64,000 nt of DNA. Origin: Stemphylium vesicarium (Eukaryota; Ascomycota; Dothideomycetes; Pleosporales; Pleosporaceae). Below the pieces are notes generated by a model, which was not told the DNA's origin, did no database searches, and saw only the letters and a program-made list of their open reading frames with translations. How positions within the stretch are numbered: position 1 is the stretch's first letter; every line of letters begins with the position of its first letter. Below, piece after piece: positions 11,422 to 23,074 of this stretch. The position numbers and the translations under genes are program-made. Location of the stretch: contig QXCR01000080.1 of assembly GCA_004380135.1 (NCBI GenBank), positions 62,001-126,000 of the forward strand, written 5' to 3'.

Positions 11422-13305
11422 ATGGCCAGCGCTACACCCATCCAGAACAGGCCATACCGCTCGCACAAAGTACCGGCCTGTACAAGATGTCGTTCGCGAA
11501 AAATCCGCTGTCACATCGACATTCCCGGGGAACCATGTCTCTCTTGCCGAGAGAGACGTCTCAAATGCCAGTACGTTGAAGGTTCGAACACCAACTCTCC
11601 AACGGAAGAAGGCACAGATCGAAGGCCCTCAAAAAGACGACGGCACAGCGAGCCTGATGAAGGGTCTTCTCGACATCGCTCAGTACCAGTTTTGCACAAG
11701 AATGTCAATAATCCTTCTGCTTCTATAATGCTCGCGCCGCATTTTGCTGAGGACATTGATATCTTTAATCGACATATCTCTCAGCATCGAAAGGCCGATG
11801 GCGAGACAGAACTCTCCAACTATCAGACGCTGTTACACGATGCCAAAGACCCGGTCGTTTATCTCACAGTACCGAGATTTCGGACCGGCCTGCCTCCGAA
11901 CAGCGGTTGTGGTAGGGAGCAATTGGAGATTGTAGAGCAGATTATGGGGCCATTCAAACGCGAAGTTGTTGAACTCTATTTCAGTCACATTCACTACCAT
12001 TTCCCCATCTTGGACGACGAGATGTGCGAAACGCTACGGACGGGCCAGTACGCCAAAGTACCAAACAATCTGATGTGCGTCATCTATGCGCTCGCATCGC
12101 CACACTGGCCCAAGTCAGACACGCTCAAGATGCATCCCAAGCCCAACTCATATTATGTCTGGAACAAGGGCATTTCGGCGACGCTGGAGGACTTCCTTAG
12201 CCCTGGCATGTCGACTATACAGGCTGCAGTACTCGATCAGGTCGGCCGCCCTTCGGTTTCCATTATCGGTAACATCACCCTATGCGGGCGCACAGTATCT
12301 CTTGCCCAAACCTTTGGACTTCACCGAGATCCTTCCAAATGGAGCCTAACGGAAAACGAGAAGTCGGTCCGAATTCGACTATGGTGGTGTGTCCTCATTA
12401 CCGATCAGTGGTCCAGTGTAGCATATGGCGCGCCCCCCTACGTCTCGAAAGGTTACTACGATGTTCCGCGCCCAACAGTCACCTCACTCATCGGAAATAG
12501 AGCGACTCCGCAGCAAAAGCAAGCCACCACCTGTTTCGTACATCTGTGTGGACTGACGGAATTGCTTGCGGAAATCCTGCCCTTCGTCTACCAGATCAAT
12601 CCAGACCGGGTACAGCTCGCTCGGGAGATTGATCGTTTCAAGTTGGAGCTGAACGACCTGGAAACCCAGCTTCCTGGGTGGCTTCCTCTCCCAAATCGCC
12701 CCGGAACGCCCATGCTCTGGCTGTCATTTCTTTCAATCCGACTCGTTCTTGCCCGTGTGATCTTCCGCGCAGCCGTTCTTGACGGTGATGGCAGCATCAA
12801 GCGAAGTCGGATGGATCAGCTGCGCATCGCATCCTCGGCAGTCCTTGACTTCATATTGACTATGGGCGAAACCCAATTTTTCGACTTCTGGCTGCCATAT
12901 GCAACTCATCTCCTGGTGCATGCAATCACAGTATCGCTCCGCTGCACGGTCGAGACACAGGATCCCGAAACTCGCAACACGTCGGTCTCGCGCCTTGAGC
13001 GCGTCATTGCGCACATTCAGCATGCGCGAGATAACTACGACTGGGATATCGCCAACTACTGCCTCGAGCGATGTGCTGATCCGGTTTCGAAGATTGCTTC
13101 GCTGAATGCTAGGGAGGCGCCACAGCCATCGGAAACAGAGTACACCAGCGTTGTCGTAAATGGAAATGGAGGCGAGATACAGGCTATGCCCAATTTTGAA
13201 GATGCATCATTCTTACTTTCGGATATTTTAGACCCTAATGCATTCGACTTCTCTTGGGATGCGCTGTGGGATACGCCATCTGGAATGACGAACTTCTCAA
13301 TATAG
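11422..13305 (+). CDS. Zn(II)2Cys6 fungal-specific transcription factor
   Basis: Nuclear sequence-specific regulator, 627 aa, uninterrupted frame. Residues about 18-48 form the binuclear zinc cluster: CTRC, then CRS-RKIRC spacing, then CLSC and a final KC, matching Cys-x2-Cys-x6-Cys...Cys-x2-Cys-x6-Cys. It is followed by a basic PSKRRRHS linker. Residues about 165-450 carry the fungal_trans middle homology region (HIHYHFPILDDE near its start and IRLWWCVLITDQW near its core). The C-terminus is acidic and hydrophobic (a DILDPNAFDFSWDALWD-type stretch), consistent with an activation domain. It sits 1 kb upstream of the SQR gene in the same direction. Whether it regulates SQR or the oxidase genes beyond is unknown. 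The ATG at 11422 is the first in frame. The target pathway cannot be told from sequence. Confidence 0.92.
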   Translation: MASATPIQNRPYRSHKVPACTRCRSRKIRCHIDIPGEPCLSCRERRLKCQYVEGSNTNSPTEEGTDRRPSKRRRHSEPDEGSSRHRSVPVLHKNVNNPSASIMLAPHFAEDIDIFNRHISQHRKADGETELSNYQTLLHDAKDPVVYLTVPRFRTGLPPNSGCGREQLEIVEQIMGPFKREVVELYFSHIHYHFPILDDEMCETLRTGQYAKVPNNLMCVIYALASPHWPKSDTLKMHPKPNSYYVWNKGISATLEDFLSPGMSTIQAAVLDQVGRPSVSIIGNITLCGRTVSLAQTFGLHRDPSKWSLTENEKSVRIRLWWCVLITDQWSSVAYGAPPYVSKGYYDVPRPTVTSLIGNRATPQQKQATTCFVHLCGLTELLAEILPFVYQINPDRVQLAREIDRFKLELNDLETQLPGWLPLPNRPGTPMLWLSFLSIRLVLARVIFRAAVLDGDGSIKRSRMDQLRIASSAVLDFILTMGETQFFDFWLPYATHLLVHAITVSLRCTVETQDPETRNTSVSRLERVIAHIQHARDNYDWDIANYCLERCADPVSKIASLNAREAPQPSETEYTSVVVNGNGGEIQAMPNFEDASFLLSDILDPNAFDFSWDALWDTPSGMTNFSI

Positions 13306-14311
13306 GGACTGCCCGGGGCTGGGTTGACAATGCATCACATCGGTCCCGTGACAAGCGCGGAGAGTCTCAGGCCCGAAGAGTGTTAGTGTATCCTTTTACT
13401 GGTTGCCTACCTCTTTGCGGATCAGTGGGACTAGTTGGATCGGCCTGGTCGCTATTTAGTATACCATGTCTCATCCTTACCTTGTTAAGCGGAGCCCAGA
13501 CTATCCAGCATGTCTCATTATCGCCTCCCTGATGCGATCGAATGCAATTTTTCTCCATCGGTACAGCGATGTCAAGCTGAATAGTATGAGGGACGGCTGT
13601 TCCACCACTTGCGCGTTCGCGGACACTGGACCTATCGACATGACTGGGTCTCAGCAAACCGATTTGAGTTCGTGGTGGCGTTCAAGGACTACTTGCAAGA
13701 CGGTTTGAACTAGCGTCAAACTCGGGTGGAAGATTGTTGAGACATCCTGATTTATTTCGAGTCTTGGGGTTGGCACATTCATTAATTGTAATTTCGTATT
13801 ATGGATTGGATGAGTAGATGGCGTCGCATATCACCGAGTACGGAGTTGGGGTGGGAATCGGAACTAGAGCTGGATTGCTGAATTTCATCTTGAATATTAT
13901 GCGGCAACAAGACGGAGTCAGTTCACTTTCTACGACGTGTGATTGTCTATGGAGTAGTTGATCTATCTATGCATCGGGGGTCTTCGGATTGCTTATTATG
14001 AGATCGAACATCTTGCTCTGGCTCTACATTTCCTGTTTAAATCTAACCATTGAATGTATTCCACCAGAAATCCCAGCAGTCACACATATGCGTCCGAATT
14101 GCTTTGTAACGTGAGGTTTCGCGAGACGATGTCGTGATCCGCTAGTGTATCTCCCCATTGGCCATCGGCCTAGCTTCATCAGCGACCCACATCAAAGTCT
14201 GTAATCAGTCCACCAGAATAGGCGCACTTGATCTGAACCTCACCCCTCGTCTGTCTCTACAATCGACTCTCTGCCGACAAAGACCCACTGGAGAATTTTT
14301 TAAAAGCAGAA
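13306..14311. other. intergenic between regulator and SQR gene
   Basis: One kilobase holding the 3' UTR of the regulator and the SQR promoter. No supported gene, RNA or repeat seen. Confidence 0.5.
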
Positions 14312-15733
14312 ATGCCGGCCATGTTCCGTACCCGCGTTCCGCAGTTAGCGGCAGCGCGCTCTCTCACTAAGCGCAGCCCAGCAGCGCCATCCTCGATTCG
14401 GAATCTCGCAACCGTCTCACCAGTGCAAACAGCTACTCGCAACCACAAAATCGTTGTGATTGGTGGTGGCTCGGCCGGCATCTCCCTCTCCCACCAGCTG
14501 CTGCGCAAGGGAAATTTCACCCAAGATGACATTGCCATTGTCGACCCTGCGCAATGGCATCACTACCAACCCGGCTGGACGCTTGTCGGCGGTGGTCTAA
14601 AGAATAAGGAAGAACTCCGCCGCCCCATGAAGGACCTTATGGACCCGAAATTCAAATTTTACAACACCTCCGTAGGAAGCTTTAGCCCGGAGGAAAACTA
14701 CATTACTACCGGTACTGGCGAGAAGATCGCGTACGAGCAGCTGGTCGTTGCGCCCGGAATCACACTGGATTATGGATCCGTGCCGGGTCTGAAAGAGGCA
14801 CTTGAAGAGAAGGACTCCATGGTTTCCACCATATACGATTACGCGTACTGCGATAAGGCGTACAGGAATGTGCAAAAGTTCAAGAAGGGAGACGCGGTTT
14901 TCACCCAGCCAGCGGGTGTGGTAAAGTGTGCGGGTGCGCCACAGAAGATCATGTGGCTTGCATTGGATTACTGGAAGAACGCTGGCCTGTACAACCCCAC
15001 CTCATCTAGCGAATCACCAATCAACATTGCATTTGCTACGGGACTGCCGAAGATGTTTGGCGTGGATAAGTACGTCAAATGACATCTCATACAGCAAAAC
15101 ATCGTGCTAACCCAATCCCACAGGTACAGCCAAACACTCGAAAAACTGCGCGTCGAGCGCGGCGTCGAGGGCCTCTTTCAACACGACCTAACCTCCATCT
15201 CGGGCAACACCGCCACCTTCGCCGTGCCCAACCAAGAGCCCGTAAAACGCCACTTCGACTTCCTGCACGTAGCGCCCAAGAACGTGCCCTGGTCCTTCAT
15301 CAAAAATAGCGCTCTCGCCAACGAAGCGGGCTACGTCGCCGTCTCAGACAGTACAACCCAGCACACAAAGTACCCCAACGTATGGTCCATTGGCGACGCC
15401 TCCTCGCTGCCTACCAGCAAAACCGTGGCTGCAATCACAGCGGAAACGCCCGTTCTCGTGTCTAACCTGCTCAGCCAGATGGAGGGCAAGCAGCTGGAAG
15501 CCACATACGATGGGTACACATCTTGCCCGCTGCTCACGGGACAGAAGGAGGTCTTGCTCGCGGAATTCAAGTATGGAGGCGTGCCCAAGGAGACGTTCAA
15601 TGGCCTGTTAGGTATCGACCAGGGTGTCCCGAGGAAAGCGTTCTATTGGCTCAAGAAGGACTTTTTCCCGTGGGTGTACGGAAAGTATCACGTCAAGGGA
15701 GAGTGGGCGGGTCCGAAGGGTCTGGCGAGATAA
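14312..15733 (+). CDS. hmt2: mitochondrial sulfide:quinone oxidoreductase
   Basis: FAD flavoprotein of the inner mitochondrial membrane that oxidises H2S and passes electrons to ubiquinone (S. pombe Hmt2, animal SQRDL). Two exons, 14312-15069 and 15124-15733; the 54-bp intron joins GVDK to YSQTLEKLRVERGV. Product 455 aa, the usual size. The N-terminus is Arg/Ala/Ser-rich with few acids, like a mitochondrial presequence (residues 1-45). Residues about 46-75 hold the FAD-binding beta-alpha-beta fold (KIVVIGGGSAGISLSHQL). HHYQPGWTLVGGG follows. VVKCAGAPQKIMW near residue 210 contains one of the redox cysteines of the family. The second half has NVWSIGDAS, the C-terminal FAD-contact motif, then TSCPLL with another conserved cysteine. 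The hydrophobic end (YWLKKDFFPWVY) fits membrane attachment. Downstream lies alcohol oxidase in convergent orientation. Confidence 0.93.
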
Positions 15734-16245
15734 GCAGTGGGGTAGAGTGTGGTTGCTTGATATGGGCTGATAAGGTGTGAGGTTTAGATTGAGGCGGGGG
15801 GACGTTGGCTGGGCGCGGATGGGTGCTTGGGCATTGGCATTGGCTTGGAGTGAGACTCCACGTTGAGACGGGGATGTGGGGTTGCTAGCGAAACTCTATC
15901 GTATACCCTTGAGGTACTCCGGCCCTTTTGGCTTAGCACAAATGTTATTGTTAAGCCCACGTTGCAGCAGGGTTGCTTGGTCCAGACACCCCAGCGATTC
16001 TCGCGGCGAACATCACGACGTGATCATCACGATTAAGATAGCAGGTGGAGGGAGGGAAAGAGAGAGGTTGAAATAAGCAGATTCAAGACATTCAATCATA
16101 TATACATAACAGCCTACATACATACTAATTCCAAATCGCACTTTGCTCACCAACAAACAACCCGGCAGGAGAGACAGACTTTTGCGCGATCGCACCTAAT
16201 TCCAACATTACAACCCTTCCATCCCTTTTAGCGCTCGATCCACGC
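15734..16245. other. convergent intergenic, SQR and alcohol oxidase 3' ends
   Basis: 512 bp between two converging stop codons. Expected to hold both 3' UTRs. Nothing else recognised. Confidence 0.5.
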
Positions 16246-18354
16246 TTACAAGCGGGAGAGGCCGACGACCTCGCGAGGAGCGTGGTAGTTAGGCACCTTC
16301 ATGTCGAGGGCGCTGCCAGAGTAGCCGAGGTCCTCTCCAGTAAGGACGGCACACTTCTCACCGATGAGAAGGGCGGTCGAGTACGTGTTGCAGCCGACGT
16401 TGTCGGGGCAGATGGAGAGATCGGCAACCTTGAGGCCCTTGACGCCGTGGACGTTGAGGCGCTCGTCGAGGACACCGTGCTTGACGATGGAGTTGCCGTT
16501 CTTGGGGGCCATGGAGCACGTGCCGAGCGAGTGCCAGGTGGTTTCAACGTGGCCTGGATAGTAGAGTTAGTATCAATGATTGTAGGCAAGAGTGATGATG
16601 AGGGAATACGTACGCTTGGTCCAGTCTTCAATATGCTTGATGTCCTCGTTGGAGTACTGCAAGTCCTCGTAGACCTCCTGGCAGTTGGAGCTGAGCATGT
16701 TGGGCTCGGGGGCGCGGCCCTTCTCGCAAGGAGCAGTCCAGGATCCGTGCTGGATACCAGCGGTGATGTTGCCTGGAAGAGCGTAGGCGTTGGTGGTGGC
16801 GAGGTCCATGTCTTTGGCGCGGGCTGGGCTGTCGTAGGCGTAGAAGGGGTGCATAGCCTGAACTTCTCCGGCGTATGCGTCCATGCGGCGGGCAGTCTCA
16901 CGCGACTTGATGTATCCCCACACCATGGGGGCCATGTCGCGCTTGTCGTTCATGAAACCGGCGTCGAAGTCGGGAGCCTCGTATGGGTTTGGTGACACAA
17001 TGTGCGTAGATCCACGAGAGAAGGGGTACTCGAGGAAGTGGAACATGGTCATGAACTTGCCGGGTGGCATAACCATATGGTCACCGAACCAACCAGCAAT
17101 GACGGAGTAGTGCATGACTGGCTTGTCGGGCTTGTCCTTGAAGTAAGAGTCCCAACCAGAGCGGAACTCCTTGCAAGGCCAGGAGTCCATCATCTTGAGC
17201 TCCTCCTCAGTGGGGCGGATCTTGACACCAGCCTCGATACCATTGGTAGCGAGTGGACCAGTACCGTTGATGTTCCACTGCTGGAAAACTTGCTCCTGGA
17301 CCTTGGGGTCACCACGAACGAAGTCGTCAAACGACTCGACGTGAGGCTTGACTCGGTATGTAGCGAAAGTCAAGTAGTGGTCCTGGAAGTTGAGACCAAC
17401 ACCAGGGAGATCGACGAGGGGCTTGACGCCGGCCTTGCGGAGCTTCTCTGGGTCACCGATACCAGAGCGCTGAAGGATGAGAGGAGAGCTGAGAGTACCG
17501 CCGGAAACGATGATCTGCTTGCGAGCGCGAATGATCCTTGACTTGAGCTGTCCGGGAGAGACGGGCTTAGTCGGGACGCACTTGACACCAACAGCGCGAT
17601 CACCCTCGAGAATGACCTTCTCGACCTTGTTGCTGGTCAAGAGGTGCAAGTTCTGGTGAACAGCGCGGGTACTGTGGATGTAGCCGTGAGCAGAGTCAGA
17701 TCGACGTCCGGTGTCGCGGTTGATCCACTTGAGCCAGTGCTCAGCGCCGTGGCCAGTGACCAAGTCCTGAAGATCGTCGGTAGTGGGAATGCCTTGGGTT
17801 TCGGCAGCGCGGAGGAAGTCCTCCTTGATGGGGTAGGTGTAGTTGCCGAAAGAAACTTTGATGGGTCCCTCGAATCCGTGAATGTCGCGGTTGTTGCAGG
17901 AGCGCTGGTAGGTCTCGTGCTTCTTCATCAGAGGAATGAGCTCCTTGGTAGTCCAACCTTTGGCTTGGAAGTCGTCGTAGTCGGAGGCCGAAGCGCGGGT
18001 GTACATCATGAAGTTGATGGATGAACCACCACCGAGGATGTGCGCAACGGGCACGACAGCGCGACGTCCGTCAAGCCACTCCGAGGGTCGGGAGTAGTAG
18101 AAGGTAGCAGTCTTGCTGTCCAACTTCATGTTCCTCGGGTAGATACCCGGACGGAAGACCCATGGGTTGTTGAGGTTGTTCTCTCCAGCCTCAATCAAGA
18201 GGACCTGGAGATTGTGGTCGAGGTTGGCCAAGCGACCGGCGACGACACATCCGCATGATCCACCACCGCATACGATGATATCGACCTGGAGATTGTCAGC
18301 TCTAGTTGTTCAAGTGACGTGATTCGATCATCGTACCTCGTCTGGAATCGTCAT
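16246..18354 (-). CDS. AOX1: peroxisomal alcohol (methanol) oxidase, GMC family
   Basis: FAD-dependent short-chain alcohol oxidase that makes aldehyde and H2O2 in peroxisomes. Three exons: 18337-18354 (18 nt, MTIPDE), 16614-18285 and 16246-16553; introns of 51 and 60 bp keep frame. Product 665 aa, the length of methylotrophic-yeast alcohol oxidases (about 663). Dinucleotide fold VDIIVCGGGSCGCVVAGRLA begins at residue 7, followed by LLIEAGENN. GMC signature 1 is seen around VAHILGGGSSINFMMYTRAS and signature 2 around SGGTLSSPLILQRSGIG. The C-terminal domain carries the catalytic pair: ETTWHSLGTCSMAP (His) and CPDNVGCNTYSTAL (Asn). The protein ends in Ser-Arg-Leu, a type 1 peroxisomal targeting signal. 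In non-methylotrophic plant-associated fungi such enzymes are thought to oxidise methanol from pectin. It lies between SQR and alternative oxidase. Confidence 0.95.
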
Positions 18355-20516
18355 TTTGATCGCTTGTTGGGTTGTTGGGTTACAATTGGTACAGTATGCA
18401 GATTGTCAAGAGTTGACCGCAGGAGAGCAAGTCAACTGGGCATGATGATTCTTCTTCGAGGAAGAAACGACGTCCCTTTAAACTGTCAGACCCCGCATCT
18501 CCAGGATCTTCGGCTTCAAGGAGGGTCCACCATCTAGGCTGTGTCACTATGCGTCTCCATCAGCCGTCTATCCCGATAGCAGCACCATGCATGCATAGTA
18601 GAGGGGACATGTACCATTTCGCAAGTCTCTCTAACCAAACAAGATTAAGCTTTGCATGCTACCCTACATCAGAAGACCTCGTAGGTCCCTGTCGAGGCCA
18701 TTCAAACGAAGGCGAGACATTAGACTTGCGGATCCGCAGGCGGGCTGCGTTCTTGCCGACCTCGTACAAGGATCGGTGCACAGGTCATGATTGGCTTGAG
18801 GATACAAGCCAGGATGCTTACCGAGTCGATGGAACTGGATAAAGGCGAACTGGGAAGGACGCTGCAGTCGTCGCATGTTGGTTAGCTGCGTGCGGAGTGG
18901 CTTCGCATCCAGTAAGGAGACATGCTCGGTTGCGTATGCTGGCCCACCTTCAGATGTAAGCATTGCGGACCCGATGCTGGGAGGTTAACGTAGCGCATCC
19001 AGGCTTTGAGCTCCAACGTATCACGTTCTGGCAAGAGGAGACATGGTAGCTATCCGCGACTAGCAAGGAGCGACACGCGGAAAGAAGCAACTGAGATTCA
19101 ATTTGGTACAATCGCGATCTGCATTCAATTGGGGTACCGGAAGGCCTTGGAAGCTGACGCTGAGCAGCGCAGCTGGCTCAATTGCTCTGTTCGGTGTTCC
19201 CCGGAGCTTCACATAGCTACCAGGATGATAGCTCTTGGAGCTCATGCAACTGCGGCAAGTTGTCTTAGGCGCATGTTTGCCTGCGGGGATGGTGAGGCGC
19301 TGACGTTCTGTTCCGGAGACACGTCTCTCTCGTGGAAGAATCCGGATGTGGGGTGCAGGTCCTCCTGTGCCTCATGATGAGAGGGGAGTACAGCTTGGCG
19401 TGGACGCTACTGCCGGAGTGTGCGGGGTTAGCTCCGCCTCAGCATACGGAAGAGCGGTAGACCAGTCGCTGCAACGGCCTACTGCGGGAGCGCAATGGTT
19501 TCCTGTTGTCCCTCGAGTTCGGCCCAAGTAGTTTGTACTGGATGAATATCGAAAGCGCTGTGAGCCGCAAACTAGCCGCTGGCACCAAAGCTCATCGCAT
19601 CGCGTTTTTCCCGAATGCCTTCGAACTCTATAGGGTTACCGTCACATCGACACGGAAAAGGAAAGGCGACGCTCTCCAGCGCTTGGTGGCTAAACCTACG
19701 TGATAGTGGCTGGCATGCGACACTGTGGAGATCTGGAGGCCCTCGGCACGCCAAGGGCTGCAAGCTACTGCGGAATCTAGTATCAGACCGCTCGAAAGAT
19801 ACGCAGCAATGCTGAAGGTCTCATTTACCTCATCGCCAATTCCAGTTAGCTGCCTACAGGGGTGCAACACGACGTCTCTCGATATTGTGCAGTAAGAGGG
19901 GGCAGAATACACTCTGAGAGATTGAGGAGACAAGAAACCCTCACAAACGACATGCAGCCACCAGCTCGCGTTGAGGTAGCGAGTATAGCAAGACAGCCAC
20001 GTTCCAACGGAAACTTTCCGCCGCGTGCATGAATGCACAACACGGATGGTAACCTCGTACGGCGCAGTCGAGCTCGTGGCTTAGCTTCGGTCGTAAGATC
20101 CGCCAGTCAGCGGGGGCTGATCTTGCCGATCCGGACGGTCCTATTCTGAGGCTGGCCCGCTCTCGAACCTCTTCCAGTCCAGTCAGCCAGAAGCATTACA
20201 CCGAAAACGCGCAAGATAAAACGTGAAATTGACCATGTTGAATTAGCAGATGCCGTACAGTGCTGCTTGGCGATCTTGCAATGGGGGTGCGGATCCGGAG
20301 GACCCGTGACTGCTTTCCAATAATATTCAGAAGGTCCGAAAGTCTAGGGATACATGATGCTTCTATACCATGACACCCATCGCAATATGGGTATCGATTT
20401 TCCAATAACGCTTGATCGCGAGTAACGCCGAAGATGCAATTTAATAAGAGTGGAGAAAGTAAACAGGGGCGCCGTGAATGTCGAGCAGAGCGCTAAGAAA
20501 CGAGGCGGATGCAATC
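18355..20516. other. intergenic, 2.2 kb, no supported gene
   Basis: Alcohol oxidase promoter on the left, alternative oxidase 3' end on the right. All frames are short and resemble no family; the longest (19628-20038, minus) has no recognisable domain. No clear tandem or inverted repeat was seen by eye. An old mobile-element remnant cannot be excluded without a search. Confidence 0.45.
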
Positions 20517-21742
20517 TTAGATAATCTCGTGTCTTTCCCAGCCAGTTGGCTTTTGGTGCGCAAGGTCCTTGGTTGGGTGTGGCTCTTCCGGGTTTCGATA
20601 TTCGCTGACATACGGGTTGGGGTCTTCCTTCTGGTCCAGGTTACCGAAAGTATGGTTAACTTCGCGATGTTTTGATTCGTCTGCCCTGACTTGGATGGAT
20701 GTTAGCGGGGTATACTACGTATGCATCCAGGTACACGTACTGTAGAGAAGCAGATCTCGCATCGTGCGGTGACCCTCAGGCATCTGCCAGTAGTCGACCG
20801 CAATCTCGGGCGCAGCCATCTTCGCCCATTCTGGTAATCGGCCTGCATCGAGATCCTCGATCTGACGCGTGTATGTGATGACTGCTTCCTCTTCAAGATA
20901 TCCGACGAAGCGATGAACGGTGCGGGGGCTGATGAGGTAGGCGAAGAAGAGTGCGTTGCACCAAACACCTTGGGCACCAAGCACCATGAGGCGCATAAAG
21001 CGTCCTGGTCGCTGCATCTTGAGGAAGACGAGAAGGTGCATGCGCTCGTTGTAGCTCTCTTCAAGCAGGGACTCGATCCTGGAGATCATGCATTAGTGGA
21101 GGCTCCCTTTTGACTGAGCAAACATACGTACCATCCATTGTCTCGCTTCATCCGTCTCATGGAGTGCAAGTGTCGTAACATGCCAGCCACCATGCCAGGC
21201 ACGCCTGCAACACTCTCCAAGAAGACATTTCGAATCAAGTACTTTTCCTCCGTCATAGCAAACTGCTTTCGCGCTCCTACGGGATCCTTGGCATCCACAT
21301 CGACTGCCTTCTGGTGCTTATATCCCGTCGCCTTATCGAGACCCCAACGCAATATCTTCACAGCGAGGAGAGCAGCTTTATCGGACATGGTCTTCGCTTC
21401 TCGGTGGGCGACGGTGACTTGATTCATCTGCTCTTCTGTATACACTGGGAGGTGTTAGCTGCCCGCACGCCAAACGATCTCAGTATACGTACCTGGATGT
21501 GGCCAAGCAGCATGTGTCTTGCGGACCTTCTCCGTAGGGTGCTTCTCAAAGAATTCTTTGATCTTCGCTTCACCACTAGGAGAAGAAGAAAAGTCCCGTC
21601 GTCCGTTCGAGATTCCGCCATACTGTGCAGCTATGAAGGTGGGCCGAAGCCCAGCGTTGCAGCTCTGGAAGGACTTGATGAGCTGAGCGGTAGCCCGTTT
21701 CGAGGCTGCTGATCCCCGCGTTGCAGCTCTTGTAGAAATCAT
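20517..21742 (-). CDS. aox: mitochondrial alternative oxidase
   Basis: Di-iron ubiquinol oxidase of the inner mitochondrial membrane. It reduces O2 without proton pumping and resists cyanide and sulfide. Four exons: 21493-21742, 21132-21444, 20741-21078 and 20517-20689, with introns of 48, 53 and 51 bp; product 357 aa, near the Neurospora enzyme in length. A basic, Ser/Thr/Ala-rich N-terminus (about 45 aa) fits a mitochondrial presequence. Iron ligands are visible in the four-helix bundle: the Glu of [25 protein letters not shown] helix 1, [11 protein letters not shown] (Glu and His), [11 protein letters not shown] (Glu), and the [12 protein letters not shown] box (Glu and His) recovered only after splicing the last exon. 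That box has Ser where most family members have Ala. An in-frame ATG at 21775 would add 11 hydrophobic residues; 21742 gives the better presequence. Confidence 0.95.
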
Positions 21743-23074
21743 GTATGGTAGAGTAGGTAAGTATAGGTATATCAAATGTCTGAATGTAGTATGAAGTTAT
21801 TCAGGTATGATGAGAGGTACTGATGGTAAGCATGAGGCAAGACTGAGGCACATATTAGTCCTTTATATCATCGACGCCATGACGCTGACGACTGAAAAAT
21901 TCAAGCAAACAGTACTCGTGCTCTCGGGGTCTATCCAGGGACCGTCACCGCTGAGGCCCAGTCATTGAGGGTGAAACAGGAATGGGCATGGGATACCGCC
22001 GCTACACCGTGGCGCAACCATCTTACGGCAAGGTCGGCGAACGAATAGACGCTGCCTGAGATGCCGAGCTGGTAAGCAAACGCGTCGAGAGCAGGAGCGC
22101 AGGTCGCGTGCAGAGACGAGTTTGTGGCGGCTGAGCAAATTCGCGGCGGTTGATGCAAGTCAATGCTCAGCTAACGAGAAGGAACCGGAATGGCCCCGCC
22201 AAGACTCGGGAGTCCGAAAGCAGGTCTCGTACAGCACCCTTGCAAACAAGACATTCGTAGACGAAACTCCATCTTTTCGACGATCTTTCAAGTAGGATGA
22301 GAGCGATGATGGCACGGAGGAGATTTTTCGGATGCTCTCAACTCGAATTGGTGGTGTTGATGATATCCAATGTCGGGCTGGTCATTCCGGAAAATAGTCG
22401 CCGGGCTCTCGGGGACTCGCCGCTCACCGTAAGAGACCCACTTTTGCCGATAGGGCTGATGGTGCTTGCATTTTCCACCGAAGACGACACCACTCGCAGT
22501 ACCTGTGATTTATAGAAAGATGCGCTAGGAAAGCAGACGAGTGAGGCCAGCCATGGAATGATTGAATTACTGTCCAAAGTGAGACGACTGTAGCCAACAA
22601 GTCGAAAATGCAGATGCTACAATAACCACCGTCCCTCTCTGCTATGAGCCCCCGGATGTTCTTTGTAGTGAGAGGGCAATCCTAGAGAGAATTGCACGCG
22701 CACGCCACCTGCAGCTTATCGAGCTTGTGGCGCTGTGGTAGGAAAGGTATCGACATTGATTCTTACCCTGTATTGGGACATGCATGCATGTGAGGCTGCA
22801 ACAAGGTGGTCGAAGGTGTGCTTTCAAGATATCAATATATCGACTGCAGTCAGCTTAGATAATTGACCTTGGAAATTGACATCACAGCCTAGGTATTGTT
22901 GGATTGGATATCATTCTTTGTTTGAATTGGCATCATAGTATCAAGTCATAAGTCGTCCACTACACAGCCAAGCCCGTATTCTTCGACTCAGCCTGTTGTA
23001 CGCACAGATAACATGTCTCTAATATTCCCCTGATATCTGTCGCGGAAATCCGCCCAGACTTGCTGCAGACACAT
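21743..23074. other. intergenic, alternative oxidase promoter side
   Basis: 1.3 kb between the alternative oxidase start and the acylphosphatase stop. No coding frame with recognisable features. Parts near 21750-21900 and 22840-22960 are AT-rich. Stress-response elements for alternative oxidase may lie here but none is clear. Confidence 0.4.

Noticed and set aside
16282..18024. Several plus-strand frames of 120-240 codons over the alcohol oxidase gene
   Set aside because: Antisense shadows; the minus strand encodes a complete GMC oxidase.
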